This document shows positions 42,086 through 52,591 of a stretch of DNA of 64,000 bases, piece after piece. Where the stretch lies: the NCBI GenBank assembly GCA_963842775.1, contig CAWJHQ010000012.1, positions 1-64,000 of the forward strand, read 5' to 3'. The DNA comes from R-RK-3 sp963842775 (lineage in GTDB: Bacteria; Pseudomonadota; Alphaproteobacteria; Rhizobiales; Rhodomicrobiaceae). Below the pieces are notes generated by a model. It did no database searches. It saw only the letters and a program-made list of their open reading frames with translations, and was not told the DNA's origin. The position numbers and the translations under genes were made by a program. Position 1 is the first letter of the stretch. Each line of letters begins with the position of its first letter.

Positions 42086-44031
42086 GTCCGTCGTCCGTCC
42101 GCAGCTCGGCGATCACCGCGCCGAGATCGACCTGTTCGCCTTCGCCGTGCGGGAGGCCCGTCACCGCGCCATCGGCGGGAGCATGGAGAATGTGCTCCAT
42201 CTTCATCGCCTCGATAACGGCAATGCGGTCGCCCCGCGCCACATGGTCGCCCTCGCGCACGAACAGCTTGGCGAGACGGCCCGGCATTGGCGACCGCAGC
42301 ACACCGCCCGACGCGTCGCCCGGTCCCGCGCGCCTGCGGTCCTGAAAGCGCATATGCGTCTGCCGCATGGCGCTCCAGACGATCACGCCGTCATCGGCGG
42401 GAATGATCTGAGCCTGTGCCGCGGCGCCGCCATCCGTGAGCTTCGGCCCGTCCGCGTTCCACAGCACGCTGACTTTGTGCATGCCGCCATCCGCCTCGAA
42501 ATCATAGGCGCTTTCGCGACTGCCGGTGAGTTCGAATGCGTCGGCGATGTCCCACGGGCTGTGCGGCTCATCCGATACCGCGCGGCGCATGCGGGCCGCC
42601 TCCGACTGCCGCGTTGCCAGCAGTGCGAGCGCGCCCGCGCCGATCGCGGCTGGATCCGGGGCGACTTTGCGTCAACTCGGCGAGATGGTTTTCGATGTAG
42701 CGGGTGGAAAGGCTCTCGCCTTCGGTGGCCGCATGGGTTGCGAGCCTATGCAGGAACGCCAGATTGGTGCGCGGGCCGGCAAGGACTGTATCCGCGAGGC
42801 CGGCAAGCAACGCCTCATAGGCGTTTCCGCGCGTGTCGCCAAAGCCGATGATCTTGGCGATCATCGCGTCGTAATAGGGAGGGACATCGCTTCCCGTTGC
42901 CACGCCGCTATCGACGCGCACATCAGCACGCTCGGGGAAGACAGCACGGCGGATCATGCCCGGCGATGGCAGGAACCCGGTCGCGGGGTCCTCCGCATAG
43001 AGCCGCGCTTCGACAGCCGCGCCTTTCGCCGTGATCCCGTCTTGCGAGAGCGGCAGCGGTTCGCCGGCGGCGACGCGGAATTGCCATTCGACGAGATCGA
43101 GGCCGGTAATCAGCTCGGTGACCGGATGCTCGATCTGCAGGCGGGTATTCATTTCCATGAAATAGAACGGCGTGTCGGCGGCGAGCGGTCCGCCGGGAAC
43201 CAGAAATTCGACCGTACCCGCGCCCAGATATCTGACCGCGCGAGCGGCGGCGATGGCAGCCTCCGCCATGCGGGCGCGCAAAGCTGCTGGCATGTTGATG
43301 GCGGGCGCTTCCTCGATCACCTTCTGGCCACGCCGCTGCAGCGTGCATTCGCGCTCGAAAAGATGCACCACATCGCCATGCGTATCGCCGAAGATCTGCA
43401 TCTCGATATGGCGGGCCGGTTCGACGAGCTTCTCGATCATCATCCGGTCGTCGCCGAACGCAGCCAGGGCTTCGCGGCGCGCGCTCGCGGCGGCTTCGGC
43501 AAGGTCTTTCGGATCGAAGACGGGCTTGAGCCCCTTGCCGCCGCCGCCCGCCACGGCTTTCAGCACAACGGGATAGCCGATCTGTGCCGCTTCACGCGAG
43601 AATGCCGCATCATCCTGGGCCGCGCCGGAATATCCTGGCACGGTCGGAATGGCGAGCGAGGCGGCGAGGCGTTTGGCCTCGTCCTTCTGCCCCATGATGC
43701 GGATGGCTTCGGGCGACGGTCCGACGAAGACCAGGCCGGCTGCCGCGCAAGCCTCGGCAAACCCGGCATTCTCGGCGAGAAACCCGCAACCTGGATGAAT
43801 GCACTCCGCTCCCGTTGCCAGCGCCGCTTCGATAAGGCGATCCTGGCGAAGGTAGCTTTCGGTACTCGGCGCGGGACCGATTTCGACGCTCGCATCGGCC
43901 GCCGCGACATGCAGTGCTGTGCGGTCGGCCGCCGAATGCACCGCGATCGCGCGCATACCCATGCGCTTCGCCGTGCGAATGACCCGCAAGGCGATTTCCC
44001 CGCGATTGGCTATGAGGACCGATTTGAACAA
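42072..44031 (-). CDS. Acyl-CoA carboxylase alpha subunit (biotin carboxylase plus biotin carrier), one frameshift
   Basis: ATP-dependent biotin carboxylase fused to a biotin carrier domain, as in propionyl- and methylcrotonyl-CoA carboxylases. Motifs: FKSVLIANRGEIALRVIRTA, AVAGGGGKGLKPVF (ATP grasp), ECTLQRRGQKVIEEAPA, and FYFMEMNTRLQIEHPVTELI. The carrier domain ends with the biotinylation site IAVIEAMKMEHILHAPADG. The frame moves +1 at about 42657-42661, where it should read SRPDPAAIGAGALALLATRQ. Repaired length about 652 residues, usual for PccA/MccA. No beta (carboxyltransferase) subunit gene is adjacent, so the acyl-CoA substrate cannot be assigned. Confidence 0.9.
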
Positions 44032-44100
44032 GCCTTGCTCCCTGAGCGTGGATTGATAGCATGCCCGGCCTCGTTCCGAAAAGCATGTCCCGACCAGCCT

Positions 44101-44147
44101 AGAGCGCGATCAGGAAAAGTGGAATCCGGTTTTCCGTCCGATCGCGC
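44101..44147. repeat. Dispersed palindromic repeat
   Basis: Long imperfect palindrome: GCGCGATC ... GATCGCGC as outer arms and GGAAAA ... TTTTCC as inner arms. It lies upstream of the carboxylase gene and is related to the elements at 41029 and 55001. Confidence 0.7.
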
Positions 44148-44176
44148 GACCAGCGTAGGACCTCCATGTTACCGGC

Positions 44177-44208
44177 AAAGAAAAAGGCTGGCGCAAAGGC
44201 CAGCCTTA
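44177..44208 (-). terminator. Rho-independent terminator of the membrane-protein gene
   Basis: Read on the minus strand: stem AAGGCTGG / CCAGCCTT with a short loop, followed by a T run (CCTTTTTCTTT). It is 23 bases past the stop of the minus-strand gene that ends at 44231. Confidence 0.85.
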
Positions 44209-44230
44209 TCGACAGGAAAATATTCCGGGG

Positions 44231-45376
44231 TCAGGAAACGGCGGCCACGTCGCCGTCATCCTCGTCATAGCGCCCGCTCATGCGGATGCCGATATACCGG
44301 ATCTTGCCGGCGATCTTGGCCTTCTGCACGCCGAGATCGGTCAGTTGGCGGCTGAAGATCGGCAGGCCCACCGGCTGGCGCTTCGTCGCCTCGCACCATT
44401 CGCAATAATTGTCATAGAGCGCGAGCGCGGTGACGCTGGCGCCGTCGTCCTGCCTGATGCGTTCGTCGAAATAGATCTCGATGTCGCTCTTCGGCAAAGC
44501 GAGCTGCGCCGGCTGGTGAAGCTGCTGCATCTGCATCGGGATCGGCGGCTGAATGATTTCCACCACTTTGATGGGCTCAGGCTGCGGCCGCTTCATTTGC
44601 TCATGCATGCGCCAGATGCTCGTCGAAACGTAAAGGCCAAGACTGGAGCCGAGTTCAACCAGCAGTGTAATGAGGATGGTCAGGCCCAATTCGACCTGAC
44701 TCATATCGATGTGAAGCAGCATCGAAATGATATTGGCCTGCGGGTCGACATTCTTCACCGCCGCTCGTCCGTCCACCGCATCGAGCTTGGCGCGAACCTC
44801 GTCTGCTCGCTTCTGCAGCGCTTCGTCCTTCTTCGCGGCGGCGAGCTCGGCTTGCAGCTTGTGATAGGACTCGCAGAATTCGCGGCTCAGCGTAACGGTG
44901 GCGTTGGTGCAGCCCGCCGAACTGGTCCAGCGGACATTCTGCTTCGCGCCCTCGATCTCGGCTTCCACCATGCCGGCGGCGCGATGCTTTTCAAGCCAGC
45001 TCTGCTGCTGGGCGATCTGGGCGAGTTGACCGCGCATATCTTCGTAATTCGCGGCCTGCAAGGACCGGGTGCCGGTCGTATCGGAGCGGTTCAGCGCCGC
45101 GAAGCCGAGCGCCGACGTGAGAGCGTAGACGATGCAGACCGCCCAAAGCGCCGTGCCGCCGAGCGCCTGCGACCAGTTCCTGTTGCGGATCGCGCCGAAG
45201 ATGAAGAACGGCATGAGCGCCTTCATGCAGTCAGCGGCGACGCTCGCCGCGCCGAAGACATGTGCGTCGAATGGCGTTTTCCCGAGGCTATGACCGAATT
45301 GCCAATTCATCGCGGCTGAGACGCCCAGCAATATGAGCGCCGCGATACAACCGAAAACACCAAAAACATGTCTCAT
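44231..45376 (-). CDS. Membrane protein with coiled coil and primase-type C-terminal domain
   Basis: 381 residues, intact. Membrane segments: FGVFGCIAALILLGVSAAM, CMKALMPFFIFGAI, ALWAVCIVYALTSALGFAAL and, after a long gap, LGLTILITLLVELGSSLGLY. Between the third and fourth is a helical, charged, probably coiled-coil region with two or more Cys (residues about 105-215). The C-terminal 60 residues, ALYDNYCEWCEATKRQPVGL then PIFSRQLTDLGVQKAKIAGK and IRYIGIRM, resemble the winged-helix tail of phage/plasmid primases of the D5/P4 kind. A nucleic-acid-type domain on a membrane protein is unusual. Its own terminator follows. Function unknown; the domain match is by eye. Confidence 0.7.
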   Translation of the reverse strand: MRHVFGVFGCIAALILLGVSAAMNWQFGHSLGKTPFDAHVFGAASVAADCMKALMPFFIFGAIRNRNWSQALGGTALWAVCIVYALTSALGFAALNRSDTTGTRSLQAANYEDMRGQLAQIAQQQSWLEKHRAAGMVEAEIEGAKQNVRWTSSAGCTNATVTLSREFCESYHKLQAELAAAKKDEALQKRADEVRAKLDAVDGRAAVKNVDPQANIISMLLHIDMSQVELGLTILITLLVELGSSLGLYVSTSIWRMHEQMKRPQPEPIKVVEIIQPPIPMQMQQLHQPAQLALPKSDIEIYFDERIRQDDGASVTALALYDNYCEWCEATKRQPVGLPIFSRQLTDLGVQKAKIAGKIRYIGIRMSGRYDEDDGDVAAVS

Positions 45377-45933
45377 AACTGCCCCCTATAAATCCTATCG
45401 GCCGCTTCTCAAGCGGCACGGGCGATTGGCAAGGGGCCGTTCGGCGTCGCTCGCTGGCTCCGCAGGTCACCGAAGCGCACTGCGGAATCGAACAAGACGC
45501 CCTGACCGGAAAACCGGACAGGCTGAACAAGAACTGAAAACAAACTCTGGCCGCATCTCCGTCCGCCGCGCAGCGTCTAAATGCTGCGTCTGTCCCCACA
45601 GACCGGACTGGCATTCGTTCGAACTCCGCCGCAAGGAGCAACCGAACGCCCAGTCCCGCATCGGCAGCGGGATATTGGCCCCCTCAGAGCGCATATGTAC
45701 CTGATTCGAAAGGCTAAACGAAAACTTAACGTTCATCTACTATGGGTAGTGGCTACCCGATCTGGGAAGACCTTATTTTGTGTAAAAAATGATCGGCAAC
45801 AGTGCAGAAAATTCGAGAAAAAATTTCAGTGTCTGTTAACATAAGGTCTTCCGCACCTGCCGACATCGGGAAGCTTTCGCTTTCCCTTCAGCTGCACACC
45901 CTTTCCAGCGCCCCCTGGTGAAAGGACCCCTAA
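45377..45933. other. Long AT-rich intergenic region with inverted repeats
   Basis: A 557-base gap between divergent genes. The left part is GC-rich without a credible frame. The right part, 45715-45850, is AT-rich. It holds a small perfect hairpin GGGTAG-TGG-CTACCC (45744-45758) and a 12-base perfect inverted repeat described separately. It probably contains promoters for both flanking genes. Confidence 0.5.
45765..45852. repeat. 12-base perfect inverted repeat spaced by 64 bases
   Basis: GGAAGACCTTAT at 45765-45776 and its exact reverse complement ATAAGGTCTTCC at 45841-45852. The spacer is AT-rich, with A runs. It could be a paired operator or the ends of a small element. No gene lies inside. 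Confidence 0.75.
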
Positions 45934-46817
45934 ATGCGTCGATTCAGCCTCATGATTTTCGCTCTCGCGGTTCTTTTCGCTATCGTCACCGGCCGTAAGG
46001 ACGCGGACGAGCGCAATGTGGATCAGTCACGCATCCACCAATGCGAAAGAGCAGGAAACGGCGGAAACGGCTCAGGTCGTCCGCGAATGAGCCTTCGAGC
46101 GGACGGCCCGGTCAGGGCATTGCGCCGGAACATGTTGAGACGGACGACACCATCCTGAAGACGGCCGCAATATTGGAAAAGCCTTCAACCGCCGCAGCTC
46201 AACCCTCGCAATCTGATAATGTCACCGCCGCGCCGGGGCATGTTCCGGCTTCGGTCAAGGCGGGGGCCATCGATCCCGTATTGGAGGGGCTGGCCGGCAG
46301 CGACCTGAACTCGGCGGCGCAGAGCGAGTTGAAGCGGCTCGGCTGCTACGAGGCGAAGATCGATGGGAAGTGGGGCCGCAAGAGCCAGGCCGCGGTCGAG
46401 GCGTTCGGCGAGCGCGCGGGCGGTGCATGGGCCGATACGCCCCGGCGGGAACTCGTTGCGGCGCTGCGGAACTATCCCGCGGCGTTTTGCACCACGGAAT
46501 GCACTCCGAAGACGGCCGGCGCCCAATGCGCTGCCGCCTCCGCCCCGAGCAGCAACGAGAGCGCCCAGGCTGGAAGGGACACATCCTATCTGCCGCCATG
46601 GATGCAGGGTGCTACGCCCGCAAATGTCGGGCAGCCCGAAGCCGCGTTGCCTGGAGACCAGAAAGCTCTTTCGGATGCGCCCGCCCCCACTTCTAAGCGC
46701 AAGAAAAGCAAGAGTGTGCGCCGTGGCGGAGAGGGAGGATGGGCCGGGCAACGCTATGAGGGTCGCCGGGTCAGCAGCCGGGAATGGCTGCCGAAAGGCT
46801 GGCCGGGCGGGCGGTGA
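45934..46817 (+). CDS. Secreted peptidoglycan-binding-domain protein, probably two frameshifts
   Basis: A signal peptide (MRRFSLMIFALAVLFAIVTG) starts the frame at 45934. A PG-binding-1-like repeat appears in the third frame: AAQSELKRLGCYEAKIDGKW followed by GRKSQAAVEAFGE. The connecting stretch STNAKEQETAETAQVV lies in the middle frame, so two +1 shifts (about 46000-46020 and near 46083) join the parts; the exact first position is unclear. The protein ends with a Lys/Arg-rich tail (SKRKKSKSVRRGGE) and WPGGR. Repaired length about 293 residues. It probably binds cell wall glycan; four Cys in FCTTECTPKTAGAQCAA may form disulphides. Confidence 0.68.
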
Positions 46818-46844
46818 CCTCCGTCGCCAGCGGCCAGTTTTACC

Positions 46845-48168
46845 TCAGGCCGTTTCGGTCATCGGCCGGCCGATGCTTGAATAGCTGAAGCCGAATTGCT
46901 GCGCGTAGTCCGGCCGGAAGACATTGCGCAGATCGACCAGCACATTGCCGCGCATTTGTTTTTTCAGGGCGCGCAGATCCAGTGCCCGGAATTCGTTCCA
47001 CTCCGTCATGACCACCGCCACATCGGCGCCTTCGGCGGCTTCAAGGGCACTTTCGCACCAGGCGATGTCCGGCAAAAGCGGCTCGGCTTGCTTGCGCCCT
47101 TGCGGATCGTATGCGCGGACCAAGGCGCCGCGCTCAGCGAGCAGCGGCACGATGACGAGGCTGGGGGCATCGCGCATATCATCGGTATTCGGTTTGAAGG
47201 TTACGCCGAACACCGCCACGACCTTGTCGCGGACGCTGCCCCCGGCGGCGCGCTCGATCCGGGCGGCCATGGCGATCTTGCGCTCGGTGTTGACCTTCTC
47301 GACCTGCTCGATCAGCGTCAGCGGCGAGCGGGCCTCGCGCGCGGTGCGGATCAGCGCCGAAACGTCTTTCGGGAAGCACGAGCCGCCATAACCCGGCCCG
47401 GGATGGAGAAATTTGTCGCCGATGCGGCGGTCCGAGCCGATTGCGGTCGCCACTTCCTGGACATTGGCGCCCAGTTCATCGCAGAGCATCGGCGAGTTCG
47501 TTGATGAAGCTGATCTTCATAGCCAGGAAGGCATTGGCGGCATATTTCGCCAGCTCGGCGGATTTGCGGCTGACGAAGATGATCGGTGCGTTGCGCAGGC
47601 GAAGCGGCTCGTAGACGCGCTCCATCACCTGGCGCGCCCGCTCATCGTCGTCGACGCCGACAAGCACGCGGTCCGGATGGGTGAAATCCTGAATCGCGGA
47701 ACCTTCGCGAAGGAATTCCGGATTGGAGCAGACCGCGAAGTCGGCATCCGGCCGCAGCGCGCGCAGCCGCCGCTCGATTTCGCGGCTGGTGCCCACCGGC
47801 ACGGTCGATTTGGTGGTGATGACCGTATAGCCGGTCAGATGCGGCGCGATCTCTTCGACCGCCTTGAAGACATAGCTGAGATCGGCATAGCCGTCGCCCC
47901 GGCGCATGGGCGTGCCGACGGCCAGGAAGATGAGATCGGTGTTACGGATGGCGGAAGCCAGATCGGTAAAGAACTGGATACGGCGCTTCTCCGTGTTGCG
48001 GACCAGCAATTCTTCCAGCCCCGGCTCGAAAATCGGGATCTGCCCGGCTTTCAACGCGGCGATCTTCTCCGGGTCCTTGTCGATGCAATTGACCGTCCAG
48101 CCGAATTCCGAAAAGCAGACCGCCGAAACCAATCCCACATAGCCCGCACCGATCATGCAGATATTCAC
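46845..48168 (-). CDS. UDP-glucose 6-dehydrogenase, one frameshift
   Basis: Oxidises UDP-glucose to UDP-glucuronate for exopolysaccharide or envelope glycans. The N-terminal NAD site is MIGAGYVGLVSAVCFSEFGW. VVITTKSTVPVGTSREIE and NPEFLREGSAIQDF are conserved loops. The catalytic Cys lies in PGPGYGGSCFPKDV. The frame moves +1 near 47487: the sequence should read KISFINELA followed by LCDELGANVQEVA. Repaired length 440 residues, standard. It ends with a long C-terminal domain typical of the family. It is followed upstream by serB on the same strand with a 9-base gap. Confidence 0.94.
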
Positions 48169-48177
48169 GGCGTTCCC

Positions 48178-49075
48178 CTAAACATGCGTGACAAAGTCTT
48201 CCGCCCGGTAGCCCTGGAGATAGAGCAGGGCGGTCAGATCGCCATGGTTGATGCGGGCACGCGCTTCAGCGGAGACGATCGGCTTGGCGCGAAACGCGAC
48301 GCCCAGCCCGGCGGCCTTGATCATGGCGAGGTCATTCGCGCCGTCGCCGACCGCGATGATTTCACCAAGGCCGATGCCCGCCTGAAGCGCTTCGCGCTCC
48401 ATTGCATCGAGCTTGCCGTTCTGGCCAAGGATGGGTTCGGCAACGCCGGCTAGCGCGCCGTCTTCGAAGATGAAGCGGTTGCCGTAATCGATGTCAAAGC
48501 CGGCGCGTTTGGCGATCGCGCTCGTGAAGAAGGTGAAACCGCCCGAGACCAGCACCGCGCGCGCACCGTTGGCGCGCATCGTGCCGGCCAGTTCTCTTGC
48601 CCCCGGCATCAGTTCGATATGCTGATCCAGCACGTCACGCAAGTTTCGACTCGGGAAATCCGTTGAGCAGCGCGATGCGTTGCCGAAGTGCGTCGTCGAA
48701 ATGCAGCTCGCCGCGCATGGCCCGCTCGGTGATGGCGGCGATCTTCGGGCCGATGCCTGCGGCCTTTGCCACCTCGTCCAGACATTCCTGTTGGATAATG
48801 GTCGAATCCATATCGGCGACCAGCATTCGCTTGCGGCGTCCCTCGACCGGCTGGATAAAGCTGTCGATGGGCGCATTGGCGGGGACGGCCGCCAGCGCCC
48901 TGTGTGCATCGGCGAGCGCCGCTTCGCTTGCCGCGCGGAACGGAATATCGCAGGCTATCTTGGCCAGCCGGACCGGCGGGTGAGTGGCGCCGATTGCCGC
49001 GCATAATTCATCCGCGACATCAGAGAGCAGACCGTGAGCGCCGTGTGCGGCGATGAGCGTGAGGACATGTGACAT
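48178..49075 (-). CDS. serB: Phosphoserine phosphatase, one frameshift
   Basis: Last step of serine synthesis, a HAD-superfamily phosphatase. The N-terminal ACT-like part begins SHVLTLIAAHGAHG. The nucleophile motif is LVADMDSTIIQQECLDEVA, the Ser motif VLVSGGFTFFTSAIAK, and the last motif AVGDGANDLAMIKAAG. The frame moves +1 in the T run at 48644-48646 (plus strand): after ALLNGFPES it should read NLRDVLDQHIELMPGARE. Repaired length 298 residues, normal. It is divergent from miaA, with 21 bases between the start codons, so the two promoters must overlap the gene ends. Confidence 0.94.
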
Positions 49076-49096
49076 AGCGGATCGGGCGCCAAATCA

Positions 49097-49981
49097 ATGA
49101 AAAGCAAGGCTTCGGAGGAATCGGTGACCCTTATCGCAGGCCCGACGGCCAGCGGCAAGTCTGCTTTGGCGGCGCGCATCGCAGCGGAGAGGGGCGGCAT
49201 CGTCGTCAACGCCGATTCCATGCAGGTTTACCGGGAGCTGCGCATTCTCACGGCGCGGCCGACGGAAGCGGAGGAGGCTGTCGTTCCCCACCGCCTCTAT
49301 GGCTTCCGGCCGGCGGCCGAGCCCTATTCCGTCGCGGAATGGCTGAAGGATTTGGCGCCGCTGCTCGCCGCTGCGCGCGAGGGCGGGCCGCCGCTCGTCA
49401 TTGTCGGCGGCACGGGGCTTTACTTCAAGGCGCTGCTTGAGGGGCTGTCGCCCGTTCCCGACATTCCGGAGGACATTCGCAGTCAGTGGCGGGCCGAGGC
49501 CGCGGCGAAGGACAGCGCCGAGTTGCATGCCATTCTGCGCGAGCGTGATCCCGCCATGGCCGCCCGGCTAGCGCCATCCGATCCGCAACGGATCGTGCGC
49601 GCCTTGGAGGTGTTGGAAGCGACCGGCCGGTCATTGTTGGACTGGCAGCAAGTGCAAGGCGAGGCCCTGCTCGGCGAAGGCGAGGCGGAGCTGCTGTTCG
49701 TTTCGCCGCCGCGCGAGACGCTCTATGCGCGCTGCGACACGCGGCTGGACCAGATGATTGAGGCGGGCGCGCTGGACGAGGTCCGGCAATTGGCGGCGCT
49801 GGAGCTTGATCCGGGATTGCCGGTGATGCGGGCGCTCGGCGTCCGGCCATTGCTGGCGCATGTGCAGGGAATGCTTGCGCTTGATGCAGCGATTGCCGCC
49901 GCGAAGACCGAAACGCGCCGCTACGCGAAACGGCAGCTTACATGGGCTAGACGCAATATGATTGCGTGGAATAGCATTTAA
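49097..49981 (+). CDS. miaA: tRNA dimethylallyltransferase
   Basis: Adds the dimethylallyl group to A37 of tRNAs reading codons that begin with U. Intact, 294 residues. P-loop IAGPTASGKSALAARIAAE, the NADSMQVYRELRILTARPT segment, and VGGTGLYFKALLEGLSPVPD are all typical. The C-terminal RRYAKRQLTWARRN region matches the family. The start is close behind the divergent serB start. Confidence 0.96.
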   Translation: MKSKASEESVTLIAGPTASGKSALAARIAAERGGIVVNADSMQVYRELRILTARPTEAEEAVVPHRLYGFRPAAEPYSVAEWLKDLAPLLAAAREGGPPLVIVGGTGLYFKALLEGLSPVPDIPEDIRSQWRAEAAAKDSAELHAILRERDPAMAARLAPSDPQRIVRALEVLEATGRSLLDWQQVQGEALLGEGEAELLFVSPPRETLYARCDTRLDQMIEAGALDEVRQLAALELDPGLPVMRALGVRPLLAHVQGMLALDAAIAAAKTETRRYAKRQLTWARRNMIAWNSI

Positions 49982-50008
49982 TAGCAATAAATGGAAAAAA
50001 TGCAGCGC

Positions 50009-50034
50009 AAAAACGCATATTTTAATGCGTTTAA
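50009..50034 (+). terminator. Hairpin after miaA, possible terminator
   Basis: Stem AAACGCAT (50011-50018) / ATGCGTTT (50025-50032) with loop ATTTTA. It lies 30 bases after the miaA stop. The tail TTAATTGATT is only moderately T-rich, so it is a weak terminator at best. Confidence 0.45.
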
Positions 50035-50163
50035 TTGATTGACCTTATCGTCATCGCCTTCTATCTATTTATCCGGCTTTAGCAGCTTGCCTGAAAAATG
50101 GATGGGGCAAGTCCCTTTCTTGTGCAAAAATGCCTCTGACCGTGACCACGCCGGAGGTTCGAA

Positions 50164-51946
50164 GTGGAGTTGAGCGCGATGGCTCGCATGATGACCGGCG
50201 CGGAAATCGTCCTGGAGGCTCTGGCCGACCAGGGCGTTGAGGATATTTTCGGATATCCTGGCGGCGCGGTCCTTCCGATCTATGACGAGCTGTTCAAGCA
50301 GAACCGGATCCGCCATCTTCTCGTGCGCCACGAACAGGGCGCCGCGCATGCCGCCGAAGGCTATGCCCGCTCGACCGGCAAGGTCGGCGTGCTGCTTGTC
50401 ACCTCCGGTCCGGGCGCGACGAATGCGGTCACCGGCCTTACCGACGCGCTGATGGATTCCATACCCCTCGTCTGCATCACGGGGCAGGTCGCCACCCATC
50501 TGATCGGCAGCGACGCCTTTCAGGAATGCGATACGGTCGGCATCACGCGGCCCTGCACCAAGCACAATTATCTCGTGCGCGATGTGAATGATCTGGCGCG
50601 CGTGCTGCATGAGGCGTTCTACGTCGCCCGCAGCGGCCGGCCCAGGTCCTGTCGTCGTAGATATCCCGAAGGACGTCCAATTCGCCAAGGGCAACTATAT
50701 CGGCCCCAGCCGCGTGGTGCACAAAACCTATCGCCCGCAGCTCAAAGGCAATGCCGGAGCGATACGCGACGCGGTCGAGCTGATGGCGGCGGCCAAGAAG
50801 CCGGTCTTCTACACGGGCGGCGGCGTCATCAATTCCGGCCCGGCGGCGAGCCAGCTGTTGCGCGAACTCGTTGCGCTGACCGGCTATCCGATCACCTCGA
50901 CGCTGATGGGCCTCGGCGCTTTCCCGGCCGAAGATCATCAATGGCTCGGAATGCTGGGCATGCACGGCACCTATGAAGCCAACATGGCCATGCATGAATG
51001 CGACGTGCTGATCAATATTGGCGCGCGCTTCGATGACCGGATCACCGGGCGGATCGACGCTTTCTCGCCGAATTCGCGCAAGATTCACGTCGATATCGAC
51101 CCGTCCTCGATCAATAAGGTGGTGAAGGTCGACGTTCCCGTCATCGGCGATTGCGCCCATGTGCTGGAAGAGATGGTCCGCGTCTGGCGTGCCCGCGCGC
51201 CGCAAGTCGATAAGTCCGCGCTGAAGAAATGGTGGGGCCAGATCGGCGAATGGCGGCAGCGGAACTCACTGCACTACAAGCAGCGCACCGATGTGATCAT
51301 GCCGCAATATGCCATCCAGCGGCTTTACGAACTGACCAAGGACAAGGACGTCTACATCACCACCGAGGTCGGCCAGCATCAGATGTGGGCGGCGCAATAT
51401 TTCCATTTCAACAAGCCGAACCGCTGGATGACGTCAGGCGGGCTCGGCACCATGGGCTACGGCATTCCCGCCGCCGTGGGCGTGCAGACGGCGCATCCGC
51501 ATTCGCTGGTCATCGATATCGCCGGCGAGGCTTCGGCGCTGATGACGATCCAGGAGATGTCGACCGCCATTCAGCACGATCTGCCGATCAAGATCTTCAT
51601 CATCAACAATGAATATATGGGCATGGTGCGCCAGTGGCAGGAATTGCTGCATGGCGGACGCTATTCGCATTCCTACTCCCATTCGCTGCCCGATTTCGTC
51701 AAGCTGGCGGAAGCCTATCACTGCGTCGGCCTTCGGGCGGAAAAGCCCGGCGAATTGGACGATCTCATCATCCAGATGATCGAGACGCCGAAGCCGGTCA
51801 TCTTCGATTGCCGCGTGCACAAGCTGGCGAATTGCTTCCCGATGATCCCGTCCGGCGCCGGGCATCACGAAATGCTGCTGGCCGACGATTTTGTCGATGA
51901 CGACATCGAATATGTCGTGTCGGACGAAGGCAAGGTGATGGTGTAA
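50164..51946 (+). CDS. ilvB: Acetolactate synthase large subunit, one frameshift
   Basis: Thiamine diphosphate enzyme making acetolactate and acetohydroxybutyrate for branched-chain amino acids. The GTG at 50164 follows a good GGAGG site by 6 bases; ATG at 50179 is an alternative. Regions: EQGAAHAAEGYARSTGKVG (with the ThDP glutamate at RHEQG), SGPGATNAVTGLTDA, and the ThDP motif IAGEASALMTIQEM ... IIINNEYMGMVRQWQ. The frame shifts +1 near 50644, where it should read ARSGRPGPVVVDIPKDVQ. Repaired length 593 residues. The small subunit follows after 49 bases. Confidence 0.96.
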
Positions 51947-51995
51947 TCCTCACCCCGGCAAATCCCGATCGCCCCTTTGACATAGCGGAACGACC

Positions 51996-52511
51996 ATGAG
52001 CAACCGTCAGGATATTCGCGAGCAGCACACTCTGGCTGTTCTTGCAGACAATGAACCCGGCGTCATGGCACGCGTCATCGGGCTGTTCTCCGGGCGCGGC
52101 TACAATATCGACTCGCTGACCGTGTCGGAGGTGGTGCAGGAGAAGCATCTGTCGCGCTTCACCATCGTCACGACGGGGTCGCCCATGGTGATCGAGCAGA
52201 TCCGCAATCAGCTCGAACGGCTGGTCCCGGTCCACGCCGTGACCGACATGACGGTAAGCGGCAACCCGATCGCGCGCGAACTGGCTCTGGTGAAGGTGGC
52301 GGGCAAGGGCGAGAAGCGCGTCGAGGCGCTGCGGCTGGCCGAGGCGTTCCGCGCCCAGGTCGTCGACGCTTCGACCGAGCATTTCGTCTTCGAGATCACC
52401 GGACGCATTTCCAAGATCGACCAATTCATCTCGCTGATGCAGCCCCTCGGCCTTGTGGAGGTGGCACGCACCGGCATTGCCGCCATCACGCGCGGCGCGG
52501 CGGCGATGTAG
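51996..52511 (+). CDS. ilvH: Acetolactate synthase small subunit
   Basis: Regulatory subunit with an N-terminal ACT domain, giving valine feedback control of the large subunit. 171 residues, intact. The ACT motif reads HTLAVLADNEPGVMARVIGL and FSGRGYNIDSLTVSEV. The C-terminal domain includes DMTVSGNPIARELALVKVAG and ends RTGIAAITRGAAAM. It is the second gene of an ilvB-ilvH unit. The usual ilvC is not adjacent in this window. Confidence 0.96.
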   Translation: MSNRQDIREQHTLAVLADNEPGVMARVIGLFSGRGYNIDSLTVSEVVQEKHLSRFTIVTTGSPMVIEQIRNQLERLVPVHAVTDMTVSGNPIARELALVKVAGKGEKRVEALRLAEAFRAQVVDASTEHFVFEITGRISKIDQFISLMQPLGLVEVARTGIAAITRGAAAM

Positions 52512-52591
52512 GCCGCGAACTCCTGACCCCGTTCGGCGTTTGAACTCCACGCGGTTAGCTCGCGGGCGAGGGAAGGGGTTGATCGGCGGCC

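Noticed and set aside
42526..44355. 609-codon open frame on the plus strand across the carboxylase gene
   Set aside because: Antisense of a gene with clear biotin carboxylase motifs; high GC keeps the opposite frame open.
50098..50139. 13-codon leader-like frame before ilvB, as an attenuator peptide
   Set aside because: It has only two Leu and one Val, no run of Ile/Val/Leu codons, and no competing terminator hairpin just before the start.
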